DNA of 43,845 nt, from NCBI GenBank assembly GCA_013696395.1, contig JACCYQ010000069.1, positions 1-43,845 of the forward strand, given 5' to 3'. A program made the position numbers and the translations under genes. This stretch comes from Chitinophagaceae bacterium. Its GTDB lineage: Bacteria; Bacteroidota; Bacteroidia; Chitinophagales; Chitinophagaceae. Positions 7,473-15,810 of the stretch are shown here, piece after piece. Below the pieces are notes generated by a model, which saw nothing but the letters and a program-made list of their open reading frames with translations, did not search any database and had not been told where the DNA came from. Position 1 is the first letter of the stretch, and each line of letters starts with the position of its first letter.

Positions 7473-7811
7473 TTAGCCTATTTTTTGGCCGTTCTTTACC
7501 GGCTTATCAGGCTTTAGTAAAATTACATTATTGTTTTCATCATAAATACCCAGTACCAGGCACTCACTGATGAAACCGGCAATCCGTTTAGGAGGGAAAT
7601 TAACGACTGCAATAACCTGCATGTTCAACAGATCTTCTTTGGTATAATGATACGTGATCTGGGCGGATGAATTCTTTCTTCCGTACTCTTCACCAAAATC
7701 AATCACCAGCTTATATGCTGGTTTAAGTGCTTTAGGAAAGTCATTTACCTCTATTACATGTCCAACCCTCATTTCCAGTTTTTCAAAATCATTCCATTTA
7801 ATTAGATCCAT
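7473..7811 (-). CDS. csaA: CsaA-like tRNA-binding domain protein
   Basis: 112-residue protein consisting of a single EMAP-II/Trbp111-type OB-fold. Family members bind tRNA and have been described as export-related chaperones. Visible motifs are FEKLEMRVGHVIEV at the start, KLVIDFGEEYGRKNSSAQITYHY, VIAVVNFPPKRIAGFISECLVLG and a C-terminal NGQKIG. I start it at the ATG at 7809-7811, one base after the upstream stop (TAA C ATG). The reading frame stays open to 7958, but residues there do not fit the family and would overlap the preceding gene by about 145 bp. Tight spacing on both sides suggests translational coupling. Confidence 0.9.
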   Translation of the reverse strand: MDLIKWNDFEKLEMRVGHVIEVNDFPKALKPAYKLVIDFGEEYGRKNSSAQITYHYTKEDLLNMQVIAVVNFPPKRIAGFISECLVLGIYDENNNVILLKPDKPVKNGQKIG

Positions 7812-7812
7812 G

Positions 7813-8688
7813 TTAAAATGGTTGATCCAGTAAGGAGGAAAGTTGTTGTAATTCTTTTTGCTTATAACAATATTTTTCTTCACTAAAACATTGTGCTGAT
7901 TCCTGCAGCAGGTAACGGATAACCTGTTTATTATCCTTTGGGGTAAAAAATGCATCACCTCCTTTAGCGGCTATGCGTTTAAGATAGTCATCTACATCTT
8001 TAAAAGTATATACCTGTCCGGAAGTTGGATCAATGAAAAATTTAACCTGCTCATAAGCCGTTTCATATGGAATACCAAAAGGGGCTTCCTTCATGTAGCC
8101 CAGGATAAATTGCCCTGGTATTTGCAATGCCTGTACGGGTATTTCGAGCATTTCACATAAAATAAGATATAAAATACCATTGCTTACCTGGTTCCCTTTA
8201 TTTGTTTCAAGTACTTTATGAATAAGGAATATATTAGCGTCTTTATAATTTGTTTCAATACCAGATAGCCCGGTATAATTATAAATAATTCCCGAAATGA
8301 TGCTGATCTGCTCCAGGGGCGTAAGATAATTATTCAACTCAAGCCAAATGTTTCTTCGCAGTTTTTCAATATCCTTGATAATGGGTGCGGTATTTAATTC
8401 AGGATATTGGAATTTCGAAACCAATAGGGCACCTGCCAGCAGTTCGGGCTGTTCCAATAAACTCCATTCTTTAAATTCAACACTCAGATCACTAAAATGT
8501 AAGCGGTGAATAATAGTTTCAATCCTTTCCTGGATACTTGCATCCTCTGTTGTTTCCCATAAATATTCAAGATTGGGAATAATAGGTTTTCCATAGTCCA
8601 CGATGCGGTTTGTTACTACCCCATAAACTTCTTCATCCGGATCATCGATCAGTGTAAATAAAGCTGATATTTCGTTGGTGGTTTCCAT
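7813..8688 (-). CDS. Transglutaminase-like (SirB1 N-terminal type) protein
   Basis: 291 residues. The middle and C-terminal part resemble the Transglut_core2 domain of SirB1-type proteins: FLIHKVLETNKGNQVSNGILYLILCEMLEIPVQALQIPGQFILGYM, followed by FFIDPTSGQVYTFKDVDDYL. The N-terminal 110 residues are helical, with HEAT-like character (EISALFTLIDDPDEEVYGVVTNRIVDYG). A true transglutaminase Cys-His-Asp triad is not evident: the usual PGHF histidine is Gln (PGQF) and the Cys position is Ser/Asn-like. It is therefore probably a non-catalytic fold member. It is the first gene of a tight unit with csaA and ogt. Function unknown. Confidence 0.8.
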   Translation of the reverse strand: METTNEISALFTLIDDPDEEVYGVVTNRIVDYGKPIIPNLEYLWETTEDASIQERIETIIHRLHFSDLSVEFKEWSLLEQPELLAGALLVSKFQYPELNTAPIIKDIEKLRRNIWLELNNYLTPLEQISIISGIIYNYTGLSGIETNYKDANIFLIHKVLETNKGNQVSNGILYLILCEMLEIPVQALQIPGQFILGYMKEAPFGIPYETAYEQVKFFIDPTSGQVYTFKDVDDYLKRIAAKGGDAFFTPKDNKQVIRYLLQESAQCFSEEKYCYKQKELQQLSSLLDQPF

Positions 8689-8744
8689 TTGAAAATAATT
8701 TAACCAGCTAAATATCTAAAACCATTATGAATCAAACAGTTTAT

Positions 8745-8793
8745 TTTTTCCACAGAGGGGCATAACTCTTTTTAAGGAGGGACTGTGGAAAAA
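8745..8793. repeat. Perfect 11-bp inverted repeat downstream of topA
   Basis: TTTTTCCACAG (8745-8755) and CTGTGGAAAAA (8783-8793) are perfect inverted copies separated by 27 bp. It lies 11 bp beyond the topA stop. The T-run is on the 5' arm on either strand, so it is not a classical Rho-independent terminator, although the hairpin could still limit transcription. Each arm contains TTTTCCACA, which fits the relaxed DnaA-box pattern TTWTNCACA. Confidence 0.5.
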
Positions 8794-8803
8794 TGATTGG
8801 CGT

Positions 8804-11389
8804 TTATTTTTTCTTTTTAGCAGGGGCTTTTTTAATAGCAGATTTTTTTGCCGTTGATTTTTTAGCAGCTGCTTTTTTAGCCGGTTTTTTAGAGAAAGCA
8901 GTGGGTAGCTGTTCTTCAATCAGTTTCTTAATATCCTCTAAAGAAATGTCAGCTAATTCCTCAGAAGTATATTTGGATTTATCTTTTTTTACACCCAGCT
9001 TCAACATTTTTTTATTGAACCGGATAAACGGACCCCACCGGCCGTTTTCAATGGCGATCTTTTCTTCGGGCCATTGTTTAATAAACCTGTTAGCTTCCTT
9101 TTCAATTTTCTTTTCTATCAATTCGTTGCAATCCTGCTTAGTGAGTGCATCGAAATTATAAGCTCTCGGAATGTTTATAAATAAATTATTCCATTTTATG
9201 AATGGACCAAACCGGCCTTTCCCTTTTGTAACCGGCTTGCCATCATAATGTGCAATAGGTGCATCTTCAATTTGCTTGGCTGTAATAATTTCTTTGGCTC
9301 TTTCTAAATCAACATCCAATGGTTCCTCACCTTTGGGAATAGATATAAATTGCTCACCCCATTTTACGTAGGGGCCAAAGCGACCAATGTTTACAGCAAC
9401 TTCCTGTTCTTCATATTCCCCTAATGTTCGGGGAAGTTTAAAAAGTTCCAGGGCATCATTCAATGTGATGGTTTCAATGCTCTGGTCCTGGCGGAGTTTG
9501 GCATAACGGGGTTTTTCTTCATCATCCTGCCCACCCACCTGAACCATCGGGCCATAACGACCCATTCTGGCAATGATTGGTTTTCCACTGCCGGGTTCAG
9601 CACCTAATTCTCTTTCACCGCTGATGCGTTCAGCATGTTCAATTGTATTTTCAACATCTTTTTTAAAAGGTAAATAAAAATCATCGATCATTTTATTCCA
9701 CTTGATCTTTCCCTGAGCCACTTCATCAAATTCTTCTTCAATCCTGGCAGTGAAACTGTAATCCATGATATCATCAAAATGCTCTTTGAGAAAATCAGTT
9801 ACAATTAATCCAAGATCTGATGGGAATAATTTAGCTTTTTCTGCACCTGTATTTTCAACTTCAGTTTTTGATTGTACCTTATCTTCTTTCAATTTTAAAA
9901 TCCTGAAATCTCTTTTTACCCCTTCTTTATCTCTTTTTTCAACATAACCTCTTTTTAATATGGTAGATATGGTTGGAGCATAAGTAGAAGGTCGGCCAAT
10001 TCCAAGTTCTTCCAGTTTTTTAACCAGGCTTGCTTCAGTATAACGGGGTAGTGCACGTGAAAATCTTTCTATCGCTTTCATTTCCTGAAAAGATAAAACC
10101 TGCTCAGCCAATAATGGTGGTAACATACCTTCCTGCTGCTCATCTTCTCCATCTTCTTCATCCTTGTCTTCCATATATACCTTTAGAAAACCGTCGAACT
10201 TTAATACTTCACCCTGTGCAGTTAATGCTGCCTTGTTAGTTGAAACTTCAATTTTTGCAATAGTTTTTTCCAGTTCCGCATCAGCCATCTGGCTGGCGAT
10301 TGTTCTTTTCCAGATCAGTTCATATAAACGGCGTGTATCAGGATCGCTTACACTGGTGTTATTCATATATGTTGGCCTTATGGCTTCGTGGGCTTCCTGG
10401 GCGCTTTCATTTTTGTTTTTATATTTCCTGAACTGGTGATACCTGTCTCCAAAATTATTTTTTATACTGCTGGTGATATCTCCAAGTGCCGTATCACTCA
10501 GGCTTACACTGTCCGTCCGCATATAAGTGATATGTCCGTTCTCATAAAGCTTTTGAGCCAGCAACATGGTACGGGCTACACCATAGCCCAGTTTGCGACT
10601 TGCTTCCTGTTGTAAAGTGGAAGTAGTAAATGGAGCCGCCGGTGATTTTTTTGCCGGTTTTACCTGGATGTTTTTAACGGTATAACGTGCACCAATACAC
10701 TCTTTAAGAAAGGCTTCTGCATCTTCGGCTTTATTAAAACGAGAACCTTCGGCCTTGAACGTAATTTCTTTTCCGTTTGCATCGGGGGCAGTAAAAATGG
10801 CTTCCAGTCTAAAACTGCTTACAGAAGTAAAAGCATTAATCTCTCTTTCTCTTTCTGCAATGATCCTGACCGCAACACTCTGTACACGACCGGCGCTCAG
10901 GTTATTCTTCATACTTATTTTTCGCCAAAGAACAGGGCTCAGTTCAAATCCAACAATGCGGTCCAGTATCCGGCGGGCCTGCTGCGCATTAACCAGGTTA
11001 AGATTTACGGTTCTGGGTGAATTGACCGCTTTTTGAATAGCCGGTTTGGTGATCTCGTGGAATACGATGCGTTTGGTATTGGCTGGATCAAGTCCTAATA
11101 CCTCGCATAAATGCCAGCTGATAGCTTCTCCTTCACGGTCCTCATCCGTTGCCAACCATACTTCACCGCTTTTTTTGGCCAGTGCTTTTAGTTCTTTTAC
11201 AACTTTTAGTTTATCATCCGGAACAAAATACCTGGGCTGATATTTATTATTTACATCAATCCCCATATCTCCTTTTTCAAGGTCACGGATATGCCCATAG
11301 CAGCTTTTAACTTCGAAATCAGGACCTAAAATCTTTTCAATCGTTTTTGCCTTTGCAGGAGACTCCACTATCAACAAATTCTTCGCCAT
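8804..11389 (-). CDS. topA: DNA topoisomerase I (type IA)
   Basis: 861-residue type IA topoisomerase that relaxes negative supercoils. The N-terminal Toprim domain starts at once (NLLIVESPAKAKTIEKILG) and has the acidic DEDREGEAISWHL motif. The active-site tyrosine is Y289 in HITYMRTDSVSLSD. LGIGRPSTYAPTISTI is the usual later motif. The C-terminus has no tetracysteine zinc ribbons; instead there are about four topoisomerase C-repeats (GRYGPMVQ, GRFGPYVKW, GRFGPFIKW, GRWGPFIRF), then a basic Lys/Ala-rich tail of about 30 residues, like histone H1, that would bind DNA non-specifically. This zinc-free layout is usual for Bacteroidota. ATG at 11389 is well supported by the Toprim start. Confidence 0.97.
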   Translation of the reverse strand: MAKNLLIVESPAKAKTIEKILGPDFEVKSCYGHIRDLEKGDMGIDVNNKYQPRYFVPDDKLKVVKELKALAKKSGEVWLATDEDREGEAISWHLCEVLGLDPANTKRIVFHEITKPAIQKAVNSPRTVNLNLVNAQQARRILDRIVGFELSPVLWRKISMKNNLSAGRVQSVAVRIIAEREREINAFTSVSSFRLEAIFTAPDANGKEITFKAEGSRFNKAEDAEAFLKECIGARYTVKNIQVKPAKKSPAAPFTTSTLQQEASRKLGYGVARTMLLAQKLYENGHITYMRTDSVSLSDTALGDITSSIKNNFGDRYHQFRKYKNKNESAQEAHEAIRPTYMNNTSVSDPDTRRLYELIWKRTIASQMADAELEKTIAKIEVSTNKAALTAQGEVLKFDGFLKVYMEDKDEEDGEDEQQEGMLPPLLAEQVLSFQEMKAIERFSRALPRYTEASLVKKLEELGIGRPSTYAPTISTILKRGYVEKRDKEGVKRDFRILKLKEDKVQSKTEVENTGAEKAKLFPSDLGLIVTDFLKEHFDDIMDYSFTARIEEEFDEVAQGKIKWNKMIDDFYLPFKKDVENTIEHAERISGERELGAEPGSGKPIIARMGRYGPMVQVGGQDDEEKPRYAKLRQDQSIETITLNDALELFKLPRTLGEYEEQEVAVNIGRFGPYVKWGEQFISIPKGEEPLDVDLERAKEIITAKQIEDAPIAHYDGKPVTKGKGRFGPFIKWNNLFINIPRAYNFDALTKQDCNELIEKKIEKEANRFIKQWPEEKIAIENGRWGPFIRFNKKMLKLGVKKDKSKYTSEELADISLEDIKKLIEEQLPTAFSKKPAKKAAAKKSTAKKSAIKKAPAKKKK

Positions 11390-11540
11390 ATAAATTTTAA
11401 TTTCTTTTTACCCGGTTCTTTTCTATTAAAAAACGTACTAAACAACTTCCATTCTATGCTTTCTGCACTTCCCGGGCGTTGCAAGTTTAAGACAAGGATA
11501 GTAAATTTTTGCGGGAATGATATTTTACCTTTTTATAAAA

Positions 11541-12143
11541 TCACTCAAATAAACCTAATACTATAGGCTGTAGCAGGTTAGCCCAGCGGCTATATTCAAT
11601 GGCTGACGGATGTAGTCCATCACTTGCCAGCAGCGTGTGTTGACTCGAAGCAAGCCGGCTTCCCGGTGTGATGTCAACATATTGTACATCATAAATTTTT
11701 GCTATTTTTTTATTTACAACGTTAAAGCTGTCAATTTCACCTGAAATTTTATTCCGGTCCCTGTCAGCCGCAAAAGGGGTAAAACCCCAATCGGGAATAG
11801 ATAAAACAATTACATGACCATTTTGTTTACCGGCAAATTCAATGGATAATTCTAAAAGATCTTCAAAATCTTTTTCATATTCCTCAATAGCCATTCCACG
11901 GTATTGATTATTTACACCTATTAATAGGGTAACCAGGTCATAATGTATTTTTATTTCTTTTTGTTTGATGGCATCCATCAGGTCACCGGTAGTCCAGCCC
12001 GTCCGGGCAATTATTTGGGGATCGTTGAAAGTAAGCTGTCGGTTCATCAGCATTTTTACCAATTGGTGTGGGAAATTTTCATGTTCGGCAACGGCTTCAC
12101 CGATCGTATATGAATCTCCTAATGCTAGATAATTTTTGGCCAT
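11541..12143 (-). CDS. SGNH/GDSL-family hydrolase
   Basis: 200-residue esterase or lipase-like enzyme of the SGNH fold. Block I is NYLALGDSYTIGEAV with nucleophile S11. Block III is LLIGVNNQYRG, where the Asn helps form the oxyanion hole. The C-terminal block SDGLHPSAIEY supplies the Asp and His of the triad. There is no signal peptide, so it is likely cytoplasmic. It lies 41 nt downstream of the alpha/beta hydrolase gene on the same strand; the two hydrolases may be co-transcribed. Substrate unknown; the family covers acyl esters, acetylated sugars and lysophospholipids. Confidence 0.9.
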   Translation of the reverse strand: MAKNYLALGDSYTIGEAVAEHENFPHQLVKMLMNRQLTFNDPQIIARTGWTTGDLMDAIKQKEIKIHYDLVTLLIGVNNQYRGMAIEEYEKDFEDLLELSIEFAGKQNGHVIVLSIPDWGFTPFAADRDRNKISGEIDSFNVVNKKIAKIYDVQYVDITPGSRLASSQHTLLASDGLHPSAIEYSRWANLLQPIVLGLFE

Positions 12144-12184
12144 TTCATTTTTGATAAAGAATTAAAACTTTAGTTTATAAAGAA

Positions 12185-13027
12185 TCAGACAAAATCAACG
12201 ATTTGCCGGTTCACTTTATTTTCCCGGTAAATCCTGCTATGTCCCAAACCTTTGGTTACTACAAACTGTACATTTGGATGTGATGCTTCCATAACAGGCT
12301 TTGCATCTGCAAATGGAGTGGTTTTATCTTCCTCATCATGAAACCATAAAATACTGGCTTTAATATTTTTAACAGCACGGCTGATGGAATACCATTTAAA
12401 TGAATGGCCTTCCAGACTATATATATAATTCTCGAATTCTTTTTGCACGTCAACATCTAATTTTAAAAAACTATAAAATGATTGTACTGCAGTACTCGTC
12501 TCCGTGGCAGGTGCCACAAACACCACTTTTGTTTCAGCATCATGTTTCATATCTTCAAGTGTTAGCGATAAGGCAAGTCCGCCCAGGGAGTGAGCCATAT
12601 ATGTATTAACCGGTCCAAAGCGTTTAATGATTTCGTTAATAAATCTTTTATAGATAAGTATGTTGATCTGTTTGCCACTGCTTCGACCATTGGCTGGTGC
12701 GTCAAAAGCCAGTACTTCGTAATCCTTTGCTATAAATGGTTTAATGTACCGGTCAAAATTTACCACAGAAGATTCGAAACCATGAATGATCAGGAGTTTT
12801 TTAGGTGCTCCTTTATTCCAGCGATAGCCCTGGATTCGATATTTATCAAAAGTGAAGCGGATCTTTTCAGCCTTTTCAAAAATGGGAGGTAATTTCTTCA
12901 GGTTCCTGTACTGAGGTGTGCAAAATAATTTAAAGGCGGCTTTGGCAGCTCTTTTTTTAGAAATGCCTGATAATAATTTCAATTTGCTGCGATAATATTT
13001 TAAAACGATTTTTTGTGCCGGAATCAT
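12185..13027 (-). CDS. Alpha/beta hydrolase
   Basis: 280-residue alpha/beta-hydrolase fold protein. LLIIHGFESSVVNF is the oxyanion-hole HG motif, YMAHSLGGLALSL contains the nucleophile elbow (S in HSLGG), DEEDKTTPFADA carries the likely acid and GLGHSRIYRE the catalytic His. The basic N-terminal 50 residues are not hydrophobic, so it is probably cytoplasmic. Substrate cannot be read from the sequence. It is transcribed divergently from the DUF2520 gene, whose start I place at 13109, leaving an 81-bp intergenic space for both promoters. Confidence 0.9.
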   Translation of the reverse strand: MIPAQKIVLKYYRSKLKLLSGISKKRAAKAAFKLFCTPQYRNLKKLPPIFEKAEKIRFTFDKYRIQGYRWNKGAPKKLLIIHGFESSVVNFDRYIKPFIAKDYEVLAFDAPANGRSSGKQINILIYKRFINEIIKRFGPVNTYMAHSLGGLALSLTLEDMKHDAETKVVFVAPATETSTAVQSFYSFLKLDVDVQKEFENYIYSLEGHSFKWYSISRAVKNIKASILWFHDEEDKTTPFADAKPVMEASHPNVQFVVTKGLGHSRIYRENKVNRQIVDFV

Positions 13028-13108
13028 AAGAAACTTTCCCTTTCATTTTCATTTATATTTACAAACATAGTTGATGTCATTTTACCCAAACAAAATTTTA
13101 TATACTTC

Positions 13109-13867
13109 ATGCATATTGTGATCATCGGTACAGGTAATACAGCTACAGTTCTTGGGAAAAGGATTAAAGCTGCTGGTCATAACATAGTGCTGGTATTTGG
13201 CCGTAATGAATCGGAAGCGAAAACACTGGCTGCTATTTTAGGAACGACATATACCAGTAGCTGGAATGACATTAATAATACAAACGCCGAACTTTATTTA
13301 CTGGCTGTGACAGATGATGCCCTTGAGGATATAAGCCAACAATTATCTGTAAACGATAAAATACTGGTGCATACTGCGGGTGCGGTTTCAAAAGATGTAT
13401 TGAAAAATGCTTCCAGACATTATGGGGTGCTCTATCCATTACAATCACTGCGTAAAGAAATGGAACCACTAACGGAAATTCCGCTTCATATTGATGCAAG
13501 CGATGAACAAACTTTAAAATTGATCGGGGATTTTGCAAATAGCATTTCAAAGCATGTAACTGTTTCAAATGATATGGAACGACTGAAGCTTCATGTTGCT
13601 GCCGTATTTTGTAACAATTTTACAAACTATATGTATACACTGGCCGAAGAATATTGCAAAAAGGAAAACCTGGCATTTAATCATTTAATTCCACTGATCA
13701 AAGAGACGGCTTCGAAACTGCAGTATCATTCACCTTCCAGCATGCAAACGGGTCCGGCCATAAGGGGTGATAAGAAAACGATTCAAAAACATGAACAGCT
13801 ATTGGCCGGATATGAGGAATTACATGAAGTATACCAAAATTTAACACAGAAGATCAGTGAACACTAA
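13109..13867 (+). CDS. Rossmann-like and DUF2520 domain protein
   Basis: 252 residues with an N-terminal NAD(P)-binding Rossmann domain (MHIVIIGTGNTATVLGKRIKAAGH), LYLLAVTDDALEDISQQL, then the DUF2520 C-terminal domain: VLYPLQSLRKEMEP, HVAAVFCNNFTNYMYTLAEEYC, LIKETASKLQYHSP and QTGPAIRGD. The layout resembles F420-dependent NADP oxidoreductases and pyrroline-5-carboxylate reductase, but the substrate is not known. I start it at the ATG at 13109 because the Rossmann strand begins there; the frame is open upstream to 13013 but that stretch has no family likeness and overlaps the divergent hydrolase gene. It heads a run of six same-strand genes (DUF2520, ferredoxin, KdsC-like, UbiA, Maf, DUF2851). 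Confidence 0.9.
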   Translation: MHIVIIGTGNTATVLGKRIKAAGHNIVLVFGRNESEAKTLAAILGTTYTSSWNDINNTNAELYLLAVTDDALEDISQQLSVNDKILVHTAGAVSKDVLKNASRHYGVLYPLQSLRKEMEPLTEIPLHIDASDEQTLKLIGDFANSISKHVTVSNDMERLKLHVAAVFCNNFTNYMYTLAEEYCKKENLAFNHLIPLIKETASKLQYHSPSSMQTGPAIRGDKKTIQKHEQLLAGYEELHEVYQNLTQKISEH

Positions 13868-13905
13868 ACTTTTGATTTATAGATTAACCTATCAAAAATT
13901 CAACC

Positions 13906-14238
13906 TTGTTTAATATAAAGAAGTACCAAATTGCTATACATTTTGAAGAAACTAACCGGGAATCTGTAAAACTTAAACGAATTTCAAAGGGACAAAGTTT
14001 ACTGGAAGTGATGTTGACCAATAATATTGAAATAAAACATGATTGCGGAGGTGTTTGTGCCTGCAGCAGTTGCCATATTTATATAAACAAAGGATCGGAG
14101 CATCTGGAAGAAATGTTTCTAAAAGAGAAACATTTTGTTGATCGTGCTTACAAACCTGCAATCCATTCAAGATTAGCCTGTCAATGTTTATTGGTAGATG
14201 ATTCAGGCTCAGTGGAATTCACCATTCCAAATTATTAA
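13906..14238 (+). CDS. 2Fe-2S ferredoxin (adrenodoxin type)
   Basis: 110-residue plant/adrenodoxin-type electron carrier. The cluster ligands follow C-x5-C-x2-C in HDCGGVCACSSCHIYI, with the fourth Cys in RLACQC; an extra Cys lies inside the first loop (GVCAC). The C-terminus VEFTIPNY is typical of adrenodoxin-like ferredoxins. The start is a TTG at 13906: an in-frame TAA lies at 13885-13887 and the first internal ATG is about 34 codons in, which would delete the first beta strands. It lies 38 nt after the DUF2520 gene and 65 nt before the KdsC-like gene, in an operon otherwise made of biosynthetic enzymes. Its redox partner is not in the window; the sterol desaturase-family protein at 41938 is a possible but distant client. 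Confidence 0.9.
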   Translation: MFNIKKYQIAIHFEETNRESVKLKRISKGQSLLEVMLTNNIEIKHDCGGVCACSSCHIYINKGSEHLEEMFLKEKHFVDRAYKPAIHSRLACQCLLVDDSGSVEFTIPNY

Positions 14239-14303
14239 GACAAAAACCAAATCACCTTTTGTTATTATCTTCAATTTTTTATCAGCGATAATATTGATCT
14301 TCT

Positions 14304-14825
14304 ATGAACCTGCTGGACCAGTTTAAAAGGATAAGAACATTTGTATTTGATATAGATGGCGTACTTACTGATGGAACCGTGATTGTTTTCAGCGGAGATC
14401 AGCAATTACGTCGCATGAATATCAAAGATGGTTTTGCCTTGCAGATGGCCGTATTAAAAGGTTATCGCGTTTTAATAATATCAGGTGGAAACAGTGAGCC
14501 TGTAAAAGAACGGCTTGAAAAATTAGGAGTAACTGATGTTCATATGTCTGTGCATGATAAAAAAGGTTTTTTAGATAGCCTGTTGCAGGATATACAACAA
14601 GACTGGCAGGATGTTTTATACATGGGTGATGATTTGCCCGACCTTGAACTTATGCAGCATGCCGGCATTTCCGCCTGCCCGGCTGATGCCGTTGCTGAGA
14701 TCAGGGAAATTGCCAAATACATTTCACCATTTGCAGGAGGCGCAGGTTGTGCAAGGGATGTTATAGAGAAAGTATTGCGTCAAAATGATCACTGGCATTT
14801 TACTACAACAGTAGCATCCAGGTAA
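14304..14825 (+). CDS. kdsC: HAD-superfamily phosphatase, KdsC-like
   Basis: 173-residue class C0 HAD phosphatase resembling 3-deoxy-D-manno-octulosonate 8-phosphate phosphatase, which dephosphorylates Kdo-8-P during lipopolysaccharide core synthesis. Motif I is FVFDIDGVLTDGT with the nucleophile Asp and the general-acid Asp; motif II is LIISGGNS; motif III and IV are KKGFLDSLL and VLYMGDDLPDLELM. There is no cap domain, as expected for tetrameric KdsC. No kdsA or kdsB is present nearby, so a related sugar-phosphate substrate is possible. Confidence 0.87.
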   Translation: MNLLDQFKRIRTFVFDIDGVLTDGTVIVFSGDQQLRRMNIKDGFALQMAVLKGYRVLIISGGNSEPVKERLEKLGVTDVHMSVHDKKGFLDSLLQDIQQDWQDVLYMGDDLPDLELMQHAGISACPADAVAEIREIAKYISPFAGGAGCARDVIEKVLRQNDHWHFTTTVASR

Positions 14826-14871
14826 TTTGCAGAGTGAATCCGTTTAATTTTTTTACCAATACTTTTGCTGA

Positions 14872-15807
14872 ATGAGATTGATCGCAGCCTTTTTTCAATT
14901 AATACGACTGCCTAACCTTTTTTTTATTGCACTTACTCAAACCCTCTTTCAATATTGTATTTTTTACCCTTTATTCCGCGGTGAAATGCCTGCTGGAGAT
15001 AATAAACAATTTATATTATTGGTAATTGCTTCCGTACTGATTGCAGCTGCCGGGTATATAATTAACGACTATTTCGATGTAAACATAGACCAGGTGAATA
15101 AGCCTGATAAAATTGTAGTTGATAAATTGATTCATCGTCGCTGGGCTATTGCATGGCATATGATCCTGAGTGTATCCGGTATTATTTTAACTGCATTGGC
15201 TTTACCACTACTTCAAAAATGGTACCTGGTACTGGGAAATATTCTCGTTGTGATTTTATTATGGTTTTATTCAACCACTTACAAAAAAAGCGTATTGATC
15301 GGGAATGTTATAATCGCGTTACTTACCGCATGGACCATCCTGATTATTTACTTTTCAAAAATTGATATTTCAGATGTATTCGCTGCCGCTGATCTTGAAA
15401 GGCAGGCCAAGTTTTTCAGGCTAACAGTGCTATATGCTTCATTTGCTTTTATTATTTCCCTTGTTCGCGAAGCCATTAAAGATATGGAAGATATGACCGG
15501 GGATGCACGTTATAATTGTCTTACTATGCCGATTGCCTGGGGTATTAATGCGACAAAAATTTATGTTGCTGTCTGGCTTATTGTTTTGGTATTGATGTTA
15601 TTGATCATACAGGCATATATCTTGCCATACGGTTGGTGGTTACCGGCAATATTCTGCATCTTACTGATCATTTATCCGCTGGTTAATATTTTTTATCGTT
15701 TGTTCAAATCATATACACAGCATGAATTTCATAATTTAAGTAACCGCACAAAATTTGTCATGTTAACAGGAATTTTATCCATGATTTTTTTTGGGATTTA
15801 TCTATGA
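14872..15807 (+). CDS. UbiA-family prenyltransferase (geranylgeranylglycerol-phosphate type)
   Basis: 311-residue integral membrane prenyltransferase with about eight or nine hydrophobic helices. The first Asp-rich motif is NDYFDVNIDQVNKPDK and the second is REAIKDMEDMTGDARYNC; both bind the Mg-diphosphate of the prenyl donor. Bacteroidota members of this subgroup are commonly named geranylgeranylglycerol-phosphate geranylgeranyltransferase, an enzyme of archaeal-type ether-lipid synthesis, but the true acceptor in bacteria is uncertain; menaquinone or heme side-chain roles are alternatives. It lies 46 nt after the KdsC-like gene and 3 nt before maf, in an operon order (DUF2520, HAD, UbiA, Maf) I recognise as recurrent in Bacteroidota. 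Confidence 0.9.
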   Translation: MRLIAAFFQLIRLPNLFFIALTQTLFQYCIFYPLFRGEMPAGDNKQFILLVIASVLIAAAGYIINDYFDVNIDQVNKPDKIVVDKLIHRRWAIAWHMILSVSGIILTALALPLLQKWYLVLGNILVVILLWFYSTTYKKSVLIGNVIIALLTAWTILIIYFSKIDISDVFAAADLERQAKFFRLTVLYASFAFIISLVREAIKDMEDMTGDARYNCLTMPIAWGINATKIYVAVWLIVLVLMLLIIQAYILPYGWWLPAIFCILLIIYPLVNIFYRLFKSYTQHEFHNLSNRTKFVMLTGILSMIFFGIYL

Positions 15808-15810
15808 TAT

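Noticed and set aside
7812-7958. N-terminal extension of the csaA-like gene
   Set aside because: The residues do not fit the family, and the ATG at 7811, one base after the upstream stop, gives a protein of normal CsaA length.
13013-13108. N-terminal extension of the DUF2520 gene
   Set aside because: The Rossmann strand starts at the ATG at 13109, and the extension would overlap the divergent hydrolase gene.
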